From Mesorhizobium sp. (GTDB lineage: Bacteria > Pseudomonadota > Alphaproteobacteria > Rhizobiales > Rhizobiaceae): a DNA stretch of 5,056 bases. Shown here one piece after another: positions 1 through 5,056 of the stretch (its first letter is position 1; each line of letters begins with the position of its first letter). The notes beneath the pieces were generated by a model. The model saw nothing but the letters and a program-made list of their open reading frames with translations. It was not told where the DNA came from and made no database searches. A program made the translations under genes and the position numbers. The stretch spans positions 1 through 5,056 of the forward strand of contig JAUYMV010000455.1 of the NCBI GenBank assembly GCA_030698645.1. The letters run 5' to 3'.

Positions 1-7
1 TGCGAGG

Positions 8-1006
8 TCAATTCTTTTCAGGCTGGCGGTATTGTTCATTGGCATAGCCGAATTCGGCGCCGATGCGCCCGAGCGCCACATGGATCGGATAGACTGCGCG
101 GGCCGGCGATCCGGTCGTGGCCAGTTTCACCAGCGCACGCATCGGCGATGCAGCGAGAAGCGCAACGCTCTTGGCGATCACGCGGGCACGTCCGAACGGC
201 TCGTTCGCGTGTTTCTTCTTCTCGACCAGAGTCGAGATCACGCCGTTGCGCAAGGATCGGGCCCGGATCCAGTCGGCCTCGACCCGGCGCGCTGGCACCG
301 CCTCGCTGACCACCGCTTCGGCACACCAGCCGAGCTTGTAGCCCTTGACCGCCGCCCGGCTCAGGAAATCGCTGTCGCCGCCGCCCATGAAGTTGAAGCG
401 CAGGTCCAGAAACGGCAATCCCATCGCCTCAAGCACATGACGGGATACCAGCAGATTGCCGGACGAATAGAGCGCTGGCACGAGCCCCGTGCTCGCATAG
501 GGTGGCCGGAACACCGGATGCGCCGCAAGAACGGCATGCTCGGGCGCGGCGAAGACGGGCACTTGCGGCCCGCCGACGATATCAGCGCCCAGCGATTCGC
601 TCGCACGGCACATCCGTTCCAGCCAGTCCGGGTCGGCCAGTTCGTCATCGTCGATGACGAGCAGATGGCGGAACGATGGAAACTGCATCAGCGCGGTCAG
701 CCAACCGGCATTGTAGGCGCGGCAATTGCCCCGCTCATGCGCGACGATCAACAGGCCCTCGACCGTGCCGCTCTGGAACAGCGGCGCGGCGGCGGCGGCG
801 CCCGCGCATGCCTCGGCGTCGTTTTCCATCACGATGACCGCAAAGTGGCGCGTCGTACGCTGCGCCTGTAGCGATTTAAGCGTTTCGAGCAGCATTTCCG
901 GCCGGCGGAAGGTCGGCAGCGTCACCACGGCCTCGACATGCCCGGCGGTGAGGCCCGGCGACCGCGCAACGATCGAGATGGCGGGTTCCGCCGGTCGAGG
1001 GTTCAT
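8..1006 (-). CDS. Family 2 glycosyltransferase, ExoM-like
   Basis: Predicted cytoplasmic or membrane-associated GT-A glycosyltransferase that transfers a sugar from a nucleotide-sugar donor to a growing, probably lipid-linked, surface glycan. The 332-residue protein opens its catalytic fold with VVTLPTFRRP (27-36). It carries the metal/nucleotide-binding acidic cluster VIDDDE (117-122) followed by DPDW, then GGGDSDF (208-214), the usual place of the catalytic acidic residue, and RSLRNG (250-255). This order, including the TFRRPE and END/IDDDE spacing, resembles succinoglycan glucosyltransferase ExoM, but the match is by recollection of the family, so sugar specificity is not assigned. A basic/hydrophobic tail (about 262-300) could aid membrane contact. 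The ATG at 1006 is the first in-frame ATG after an in-frame stop (1033-1031), but it has no clear Shine-Dalgarno sequence. A five-copy GCG run (786-800) encodes an alanine tract near residues 70-74. The gene is transcribed divergently from the neighbouring operon. Confidence 0.9.
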   Translation of the reverse strand: MNPRPAEPAISIVARSPGLTAGHVEAVVTLPTFRRPEMLLETLKSLQAQRTTRHFAVIVMENDAEACAGAAAAAPLFQSGTVEGLLIVAHERGNCRAYNAGWLTALMQFPSFRHLLVIDDDELADPDWLERMCRASESLGADIVGGPQVPVFAAPEHAVLAAHPVFRPPYASTGLVPALYSSGNLLVSRHVLEAMGLPFLDLRFNFMGGGDSDFLSRAAVKGYKLGWCAEAVVSEAVPARRVEADWIRARSLRNGVISTLVEKKKHANEPFGRARVIAKSVALLAASPMRALVKLATTGSPARAVYPIHVALGRIGAEFGYANEQYRQPEKN

Positions 1007-1038
1007 GGGACTGTGCCGTGGATCCGCAATTCACTCAT
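1003..1038 (-). CDS. Possible 11-codon leader ORF before the ExoM-like gene
   Basis: On the minus strand an ATG at 1038-1036 opens an 11-codon frame, MSELRIHGTVP. Its TGA (1005-1003) overlaps the ATG of the downstream glycosyltransferase (1006-1004) in the ATGA arrangement typical of translational coupling. The downstream gene has no obvious Shine-Dalgarno of its own, which makes coupling plausible. Against it, the leader also lacks a clear ribosome-binding site, and a chance 11-codon frame is common. The peptide shows no run of regulatory codons of the attenuator type. Treat it as a candidate only. Confidence 0.25.
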   Translation of the reverse strand: MSELRIHGTVP

Positions 1039-1092
1039 GATATGACAGATTTGGCGTGAAGGATGCGTTAAACGCGGTGTTTCCCGTCGGTT

Positions 1093-1120
1093 GGCGTTCG
1101 CGCTCCCAGCGCGCAGCGCC
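1093..1120. other. GC-rich inverted repeat (hairpin) in the divergent region
   Basis: GGCG (1093-1096) pairs with CGCC (1117-1120). After a small internal loop (TT against CAG), CGCGCT (1099-1104) pairs perfectly with AGCGCG (1108-1113) around a three-base CCC loop. No T tract follows on either strand, so it is not a canonical terminator. It lies about midway between the two divergent starts and could be a 5' UTR structure, an operator, or chance in GC-rich DNA. Confidence 0.4.
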
Positions 1121-1174
1121 ATTCATCGAGCATCCCCCGTGTAAGGCGCCGTTAAACAATTTCGCCTGTTCCGC

Positions 1175-1185
1175 TTGCGGCGCAA
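1175..1185. promoter_or_regulatory. 11-bp palindrome, possible operator
   Basis: TTGCG-G-CGCAA is a perfect 5-bp inverted repeat around one central base, about 90 bp upstream of the operon start. Dyads of this size suit a dimeric helix-turn-helix regulator, but no specific regulator family is indicated. Palindromes this short do arise by chance in a gap of this length. Confidence 0.2.
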
Positions 1186-1222
1186 CCGAACTAGCGCTCG
1201 GCGGACGTTTTTAGGGGCCGCC

Positions 1223-1238
1223 TTAACCGACGCTTCAC
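1223..1238 (+). promoter_or_regulatory. Degenerate CtrA-like site
   Basis: TTAA (1223-1226), seven bases, then TTCAC (1234-1238) matches the alphaproteobacterial CtrA consensus TTAA-N7-TTAAC with a single mismatch. It lies about 37 bp upstream of the operon's first start codon, a position compatible with control of that promoter. One-mismatch matches occur by chance, so confidence is low. Confidence 0.2.
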
Positions 1239-1264
1239 GGCAGGCTGCTACGCCATTCCGGCAT

Positions 1265-1268
1265 AGGA
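1265..1268 (+). promoter_or_regulatory. Ribosome-binding site supporting the operon's first start
   Basis: AGGA lies seven bases before the ATG at 1276, a good Shine-Dalgarno distance. It supports that start for the first operon gene; the protein's N-terminal Rossmann-like strand begins immediately after the methionine. Confidence 0.6.
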
Positions 1269-1275
1269 ACGCAGA

Positions 1276-2451
1276 ATGCATCTCGTTTTTGCCACCTCGA
1301 TTGTCCCGTCCGGCCTGCCGGCCACGGGCTACGAGATCGCCAATGCGGCGATCATCGACGCGTTGCGCCGCGCCGGCGTCCGCGTCACGGTCCTGGGTTT
1401 CACCTGGCCCGGCGCCGCGCCGTCCGATCCGGAGGACACCGTCGTTCTGGGCGAGGTCGATGTCCGCACCGACAATGCATCCGGCGTTCAGAAGGCCGCC
1501 TGGCTCATGAAGGCGATGTCGGCCGGCCTCACCTTTTCCTCGATCAAGCTGCGCGCGGTCACGCCCGAGGCGGTTGCCCTGGCGCTCGAATCCATCGGTC
1601 CGTTCGACGGCTTCGTCGTCAACGCGGTTCAGCTTGCCGGCGCTTTCGAGGAGTTTTTTTCGCGCAGGCCATCGATCTTCATCGCGCACAATGTCGAGTA
1701 TCGCTCCGCCGAGGAGAACGCAGCCGCCGCCCACGGCATGATGCAGAAGGTGCTCTACACGCGCGAGGCCCGCTTGCTGAAAGCCATAGAGGCGCGGCTC
1801 TGCGCCGCCGCCAACTATGTCTGGACGCTGGCCGACGAGGATCGCGCCCTGCTCGGCGTCGATGCCGCCGGCCGCTCGTCCGCGCTGGCGCTGGTCACCC
1901 GCCTTTCGCCGCCGTCGGCGCCCGCGCCGCGCCGCCCCGATTGCGACGCCACACTCATCGGCACCTGGACCTGGCAGCCGAACCGCATCGGCCTCGACTG
2001 GTTCCTGGACGAGGTCGTCCCGCATCTGCCCGAAACGTTCACCGTCCGCATCGCCGGCAAGATGCCGGCCGGAATTGCCTGTCGCCATCCCGGCGTCGAG
2101 TTCGCTGGCTTTGTCCCGGATGCCGTCGCCTTCGTCCAGCGCGGTCGGGTCGTGCCGCTGATCAGCCGCGCCGGCACCGGGGTTCAACTGAAGACCATCG
2201 AGACCTTCGAGCTTGGCCTTCCTTCGGTCGCCACCTTGCGCTCGCTGCGCGGGGTCGCGGCCCGGCCCGCGAACTGCGTCATCGCCGATGAGCCCGAGGC
2301 CTTTGCCCGCGCGCTGGTACAGGCGGCGGGCAGCCCGCCGCCTGATGCCGATGGGCGGATTTTCCATGCCGCGCAGAGCGCCGCGCTCGACCGCGAGATT
2401 CGGCGCGGACTGGCGCATCTGATCGCGGATGCGACGGGTGTCGCGGCATGA
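1276..2451 (+). CDS. GT4-type glycosyltransferase (GT-B fold)
   Basis: Predicted retaining GT-B glycosyltransferase of 391 residues, a normal length for the family, probably acting at the cytoplasmic face of the inner membrane on a lipid-linked glycan. The N-terminal acceptor domain starts at MHLVFATS and contains the loop PSGLPATGYE (11-20) and the strand-turn AHNVEYRS (137-144), typical of this group. The C-terminal donor domain begins near IGTWTWQPNRIGL (228-240), characteristic of the Glyco_trans_1_4 type. It continues through HPGVEFAGFV (271-280) and the donor-site segment around GTGVQLKTIE (300-309) and GLPSVAT (314-320). K306 and E309 are the likely donor-contacting residues by comparison with GT4 enzymes. 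No signal peptide or transmembrane segment is apparent. It is the first gene of a three-gene operon, with its stop overlapping the next start (ATGA). Donor sugar cannot be told. A seven-T run at 1654-1660 lies inside the frame. Confidence 0.9.
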   Translation: MHLVFATSIVPSGLPATGYEIANAAIIDALRRAGVRVTVLGFTWPGAAPSDPEDTVVLGEVDVRTDNASGVQKAAWLMKAMSAGLTFSSIKLRAVTPEAVALALESIGPFDGFVVNAVQLAGAFEEFFSRRPSIFIAHNVEYRSAEENAAAAHGMMQKVLYTREARLLKAIEARLCAAANYVWTLADEDRALLGVDAAGRSSALALVTRLSPPSAPAPRRPDCDATLIGTWTWQPNRIGLDWFLDEVVPHLPETFTVRIAGKMPAGIACRHPGVEFAGFVPDAVAFVQRGRVVPLISRAGTGVQLKTIETFELGLPSVATLRSLRGVAARPANCVIADEPEAFARALVQAAGSPPPDADGRIFHAAQSAALDREIRRGLAHLIADATGVAA

Positions 2452-3239
2452 ACATCCATCGCCCCCGCCACCGTCTGCCCCACACGCCCACCAGGGACAT
2501 TCTCGGCGTCCCGGTCGTGGCGCTTTCCTGGAACGACGCTCTCGAACTGCTGCGCGGACTGGTGGAGGAGCACCGCTTTACCAAGCTCGGCTTTCTGAAC
2601 GCGCACAACGCCAACGTGGCCTGCTCGGACCCCGCTTTCGCGCGCGCTCTCGATCACTTCCTGGTGCTGCCTGACGGAATCGGCGTCGATATTGCCGCCC
2701 GGATCCTGCACGGCGCCCTGTTTCCCGACAATCTGAACGGCACCGACATCGTTCCCGCGCTGATCGCTTCGATTGCCCGGCCGATCACCGTCGCACTCCT
2801 CGGTGCGACGCGGGAAAACGCCGGCGGCGCGGCCGAACGTCTCGCCGAGCTGGCGCCTCAGCATACCTATGTCGTGATCCATGACGGCTACTTTGCCAAG
2901 GCGCAGGAACCGGCGATTCTTGCACGGCTGGCCGCCATTCGGCCCGATATCCTGCTCGTCGCCATGGGCGTGCCGCGACAGGAATTCTGGATCGACACGC
3001 ATCTTGACCCCACTTATTGCACCATGCCGATCGCGGTGGGCGCGCTGCTCGACTTTCTCTCCGGCAGCGCGCCGCGCGCGCCGCTGTGGATGCGCAGATC
3101 CAGGCTCGAGTGGGTGTTCCGCCTTTGGATCGAGCCGGGTCGCCTGTGGCGCCGCTACATCGTCGGCAATCCGTTGTTCCTGGCCCGGGTAGTGGCGCAA
3201 AAGCTGACCGGCAACCGCCGCCGCCCGGCGGCAGGCTAG
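2448..3239 (+). CDS. WecG/TagA/CpsF family glycosyltransferase (GT26)
   Basis: Soluble to peripheral-membrane glycosyltransferase of the family that includes WecG (ManNAcA addition to lipid I in enterobacterial common antigen) and TagA (ManNAc addition in wall teichoic acid). These usually add the second sugar to an undecaprenyl-diphosphate-linked primer. At 263 residues it has full family length. Hallmarks in order are ILGVPVVALSWNDAL (18-32), FLNAHNANVA (49-58), LPDGIGVD (74-81; D76 aligns with the proposed catalytic aspartate of TagA), NGTDIVPAL (97-105), LLGATREN (117-124), DGYF (146-149), PDILLVAMGVPRQEFWI (166-182), GALLDFLSGS (198-207) and a basic, Trp/Arg-rich C-terminal tail (213-243) that resembles the membrane-targeting appendage of the family. 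The start overlaps the upstream stop by 4 nt and has only a weak GGGTG before it, suggesting coupled translation. The sugar is not determinable; N-acetyl-mannosamine-type donors are the precedent, but rhizobial members are not well characterised. Confidence 0.93.
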   Translation: MNIHRPRHRLPHTPTRDILGVPVVALSWNDALELLRGLVEEHRFTKLGFLNAHNANVACSDPAFARALDHFLVLPDGIGVDIAARILHGALFPDNLNGTDIVPALIASIARPITVALLGATRENAGGAAERLAELAPQHTYVVIHDGYFAKAQEPAILARLAAIRPDILLVAMGVPRQEFWIDTHLDPTYCTMPIAVGALLDFLSGSAPRAPLWMRRSRLEWVFRLWIEPGRLWRRYIVGNPLFLARVVAQKLTGNRRRPAAG

Positions 3240-3246
3240 CGCTTCC

Positions 3247-4134
3247 ATGGCCGGTCTTGCCACTACGGCGAAACGTGCGGCGATCGTCACCGCGAGCTAT
3301 CGGCCCGATCTGGAGCGCTGTCGTCTGCTCGCAGACACGATAGATCGGCATGTCAGCGGCCACGCGCATCACTACATTCTCGTTGCATCGCACGACGTCG
3401 CCGCTTTCCGGGTGCTCGAAGGGCGGCACCGGACCATCGTCGACGAACGCGACCTGTTGCCGTCATGGCTCCATTCCTTCCCCGATCCGCTTGGCCGCAT
3501 GCGCAAGCGCATCTGGCTGAGCCTTCGCACCATGCCGCTGCGCGGCTGGCACGTGCAGCAGTTGCGCCGCATCGCCATCGCAAGACACGTCACCGAGGAT
3601 GCCTTGGTCTACTGCGACTCCGACGTGGCCTTCCTGCGGCCGTTCGATTGCGCCTCGTTCTGGCGGGGCGATGAACTGCGCCTCTTCCGACGCGAGGATG
3701 GGCTCGAGCACGAGGGTCTGGACGAGCAGCGCCTGTGGTCGAAGAACGCCGGCGCGACGCTCGGTCTGCCCGGCGGCAAGCGCTCCCGCCACGACTACAT
3801 CGCCACCCTCATCGCCTGGCGCCGCGATGCCACGCTGGCGATGTGCCGGCACATCGAACAGGTCAACGGCAAGGATTGGGTGGCGGCAATCGCCTCCAAC
3901 CGGCATTTCTCCGAGTGCATGCTCTATGGCCGCTATGTCGACGAGTTGACCGGCGGCCAAGGTCATTTCCACGACGCGCACGAACTTTGTCGGGTCTATT
4001 GGTCCGGCCCGGCGCTGTCCGACGAGACGTTTCGCGACTTCGTCGCCGGGATGCAGCCCGATCAGGTGGCGATCGGTGTGCAATCCTTCATCGGCACCGA
4101 CATCGCCCGCATCCGCCGCCTGCTGGCGGCATAG
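3247..4134 (+). CDS. DUF6492 family protein, putative glycosyltransferase
   Basis: I recognise this as a DUF6492 family protein, a group without an established biochemical function to my knowledge. The 295-residue protein begins with AAIVTASYRPDLERC (11-25), a GT-A-like first strand and nucleotide-site pattern, followed by HHYILVAS (41-48). A conserved block PLRGWHVQQLRRIA (97-110) precedes YCDSDVAFLRPFD (122-134), whose D124-S-D126 is a candidate DxD metal/nucleotide-sugar site. Later conserved-looking segments are HFSECMLYGRYV (220-231) and QSFIGTD (279-285). No signal peptide or membrane span is seen, so it is probably cytoplasmic. It starts 7 nt after the upstream stop, with only a weak CAGG 11 nt before the ATG, and is the third gene of the operon. 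Co-translation with two glycosyltransferases supports a role in glycan assembly or modification, but this is inference. Its TAG is part of the inverted repeat at the convergent junction. Confidence 0.82.
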   Translation: MAGLATTAKRAAIVTASYRPDLERCRLLADTIDRHVSGHAHHYILVASHDVAAFRVLEGRHRTIVDERDLLPSWLHSFPDPLGRMRKRIWLSLRTMPLRGWHVQQLRRIAIARHVTEDALVYCDSDVAFLRPFDCASFWRGDELRLFRREDGLEHEGLDEQRLWSKNAGATLGLPGGKRSRHDYIATLIAWRRDATLAMCRHIEQVNGKDWVAAIASNRHFSECMLYGRYVDELTGGQGHFHDAHELCRVYWSGPALSDETFRDFVAGMQPDQVAIGVQSFIGTDIARIRRLLAA

Positions 4135-4178
4135 GCGACGCCCTTTCGAGGTGCCGACCCTCAGGTGAGGCGTCGCCT
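4133..4178. terminator. Inverted repeat at the convergent junction, possible bidirectional terminator
   Basis: AGGCGACGCC (4133-4142) and GGCGTCGCCT (4169-4178) form a perfect 10-bp stem around a 26-nt spacer, and the left arm begins within the TAG stop of the DUF6492 gene. The spacer has its own short complementarities: GAGG (4148-4151) with CCTC (4159-4162), or CCTCA (4159-4163) with TGAGG (4166-4170). The right arm is also part of a 13-nt palindrome (4167-4179). Being symmetric, it could act on transcripts from both converging genes. No T tract follows on either strand, so it is not a canonical intrinsic terminator; Rho dependence or a 3'-end stabilising role is equally possible. Confidence 0.45.
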
Positions 4179-4179
4179 C

Positions 4180-4203
4180 GGCGATCCGGTGTTGCGGGTC
4201 GCC
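4180..4203 (-). terminator. Weak hairpin just after the flippase stop
   Basis: Read on the minus strand, GGCGA (4203-4199) begins just after the flippase TGA (4207-4205) and pairs with TCGCC (4184-4180). A further CCG/CGG pairing inside closes a small loop. No T run follows. It is a short structure immediately next to the larger inverted repeat and may contribute to 3'-end formation of the flippase transcript. Confidence 0.25.
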
Positions 4204-4204
4204 C

Positions 4205-5056
4205 TCACACCGTCTTCGCTGGCATTCGCATGGCCGAATAGGTCAGCAGCGCCGATGCCAAGTAGAGCAGCGCGAAGGCGCCGTTGAGCACGATGACGAG
4301 AGTCTCCACGTCGAGCGAACGTACGAGGATCAGCGACAGCAGCACCGCCTTGAAGGCGCCAAGCAGGAACAGGTTCAATGCGCGCACCAGCGTCTGCCCG
4401 CGCGCGAACAGCAGTTCGGCCTGATACTCGACCAGATTTCGCAGCCCGGGGATGAATAGCGCGAGGCTGACCAGCGGCGCGACCTCGGAGATGTTCCTGC
4501 CGAGCAGGTTCGGCAGGAAGTGCAGCAAGACGGCGAGCGCGGCCAGCGCCAGCGTCGACACCGCGAAGATGCCGCCTTCGATGCCGGCCCGCTTGACGAT
4601 GCGGGACAGCATCTCTGGCGTTCGCATCAGGCGCTGGACCAGCATCATGGTGAAGGTGCGGATCGGGATCGCTGTCAGGTCGACCAGCCGCATGATGATC
4701 GCATAGACGCCGGCAAGCTGGGGTCCACCGAGCGCCAGCACCAGCAGCTTGTCCATCTCCATCTGCAGGTAGAACAGGATTTCGGCGCCCGCCACGTAGA
4801 GCGAATCCGGCAGCCGGGCGAGGTAGAAGCGCGGCTTCCAGCGGAGCTTCTGGCGCGGGTAGAACAGACCGAGCGCCACGCCGAGCGAAATGGCGTTGGC
4901 CGCGAGGTAGAACAACGCCCAGGTGCCGAGATCCTGCGCCGGCCAGACCGCGAAGGCGCCGGCGGCGATCGCCCGAAGCACCGTTCCGAGGATGACGAGG
5001 ATCGCGGCGCGGCCAAACTTGCCCAAGCCATTGTTGACGATGACCACCACTTCGAC
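4205..5056 (-). CDS. Wzx/ExoT-like polysaccharide flippase, 5' end outside the window
   Basis: C-terminal part of a multi-pass inner-membrane protein of the oligosaccharide flippase type (MOP superfamily), which moves undecaprenyl-linked repeat units from the cytoplasmic to the periplasmic face. About 283 residues are visible. The frame stays open to the window edge; a GTG at 5050 is in frame but unlikely to be the true start, since family members are usually over 400 residues and the visible part begins within a conserved-looking helix (VNNGLGKFGR). Numbering from 5050, hydrophobic segments lie near 15-36, 42-63, 83-107, 112-137, 157-180, 189-201, 223-244 and 249-272. The polar-in-membrane motif YLQMEMDKLLV (94-104), then AGVYAIIMRL (113-122), is typical of Wzx proteins. 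It converges on the operon across a 70-bp gap. The substrate is presumably the glycan made by the neighbouring transferases. ExoT of succinoglycan export is a functional analogue, not an assigned orthologue. Confidence 0.85.
   Translation of the reverse strand, partial: VEVVVIVNNGLGKFGRAAILVILGTVLRAIAAGAFAVWPAQDLGTWALFYLAANAISLGVALGLFYPRQKLRWKPRFYLARLPDSLYVAGAEILFYLQMEMDKLLVLALGGPQLAGVYAIIMRLVDLTAIPIRTFTMMLVQRLMRTPEMLSRIVKRAGIEGGIFAVSTLALAALAVLLHFLPNLLGRNISEVAPLVSLALFIPGLRNLVEYQAELLFARGQTLVRALNLFLLGAFKAVLLSLILVRSLDVETLVIVLNGAFALLYLASALLTYSAMRMPAKTV

Larger units (their letters stand above)
1007..1275. promoter_or_regulatory. Divergent intergenic region with presumed promoters for both directions
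   Basis: This 269-bp gap separates the start of the minus-strand ExoM-like gene from the start of the plus-strand glycosyltransferase operon, so it must supply promoters for at least the operon and probably both units. It includes less GC-rich patches around 1035-1073 and 1150-1163. On the minus strand TATCAT (1043-1038) matches five of six bases of a -10 box, but no convincing -35 element sits 16-18 nt upstream of it. Toward the operon I could not identify a confident -35/-10 pair. A hairpin (1093-1120), a palindrome (1175-1185) and a CtrA-like element (1223-1238) are listed separately. No convincing protein-coding gene was seen here beyond the leader ORF candidate. Confidence 0.6.

Noticed and set aside
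786..800. Five GCG repeats in the ExoM-like gene as a possible unstable microsatellite
   Set aside because: They encode an in-frame alanine stretch in a surface loop; unit changes would stay in frame, and such runs are common in GC-rich genomes.
32..871. A 279-codon plus-strand open frame opposite the ExoM-like gene
   Set aside because: The minus-strand frame has clear GT2 motifs; the plus-strand translation is rich in Arg/His/Gln without domain structure.
1066..1157. CGTTAAAC occurring twice (1066-1073 and 1150-1157), 84 bp apart on the same strand
   Set aside because: The spacing is about eight helical turns, but an 8-bp repeat pair in a 269-bp region is expected by chance roughly half the time, and the flanks do not match.
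1144..1167. AGGCG (1144-1148) and CGCCT (1163-1167) as a hairpin
   Set aside because: Only 5 bp over a 14-nt loop, within chance expectation for this composition.
1123..2418. A 431-codon open frame on the minus strand, longer than the plus-strand gene it overlaps
   Set aside because: Its translation is Arg/Gly/Asp-rich and matches no family I know, while the plus-strand frame carries ordered GT4 motifs and a good ribosome-binding site. Long antisense open frames are expected opposite GC-biased codons.
2184..3290. A 368-codon minus-strand open frame spanning the GT4 and WecG/TagA/CpsF genes
   Set aside because: It runs across two well-supported plus-strand genes, has the same low-information composition as other antisense frames, and shows no recognisable domain.
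5048..5050. GTG at 5050 as the true start of the flippase
   Set aside because: The frame continues without a stop to the window edge, the protein would lack its N-terminal membrane helices, and the region before it cannot be seen. It is better treated as a gene cut by the window.

Overview
The window is about two-thirds G+C with strongly GC-biased codon use. Its proteins resemble those of Rhizobiales-type Alphaproteobacteria (an ExoM-like glycosyltransferase, a rhizobial-style WecG/TagA/CpsF protein, a DUF6492 protein). The lineage is inferred from protein character; no taxonomic marker gene is present. Everything recognisable belongs to one theme: building and exporting a cell-surface polysaccharide (exopolysaccharide, capsule or similar).

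Layout. On the minus strand at the left (8-1006) lies a family 2 glycosyltransferase resembling succinoglycan glucosyltransferase ExoM. A 269-bp divergent intergenic region follows (1007-1275). It holds a possible 11-codon leader ORF in front of the left gene, a hairpin, an 11-bp palindrome and a degenerate CtrA-like site. On the plus strand is a tight three-gene operon: a GT4-type glycosyltransferase (1276-2451), a WecG/TagA/CpsF (GT26) glycosyltransferase (2448-3239, 4-nt ATGA overlap) and a DUF6492 protein with a DxD motif (3247-4134, 7-nt gap). A 70-bp convergent junction (4135-4204) contains a 10-bp perfect inverted repeat that starts inside the stop codon of the DUF6492 gene. On the minus strand at the right is the C-terminal part of a Wzx/ExoT-like polysaccharide flippase, whose 5' end lies beyond position 5056.

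How the genes fit together (inference). The three or four transferases would add successive sugars to a polyprenyl-linked repeat unit at the cytoplasmic face of the inner membrane. The flippase would then move that unit to the periplasm for polymerisation. No polymerase, initiating phosphoglycosyltransferase, Wzc/ExoP-type chain-length protein or outer-membrane exporter is visible here, so they should lie outside the window if this is a Wzx/Wzy pathway. No sugar or product can be assigned from sequence alone.

The least characterised component is the DUF6492 protein, which is translated together with two recognisable glycosyltransferases. I found no mobile element, CRISPR array, tRNA or rRNA. 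I see no evidence for a wholly novel system; this is an accessory glycan locus with one poorly understood enzyme family and some unexplained intergenic structure.
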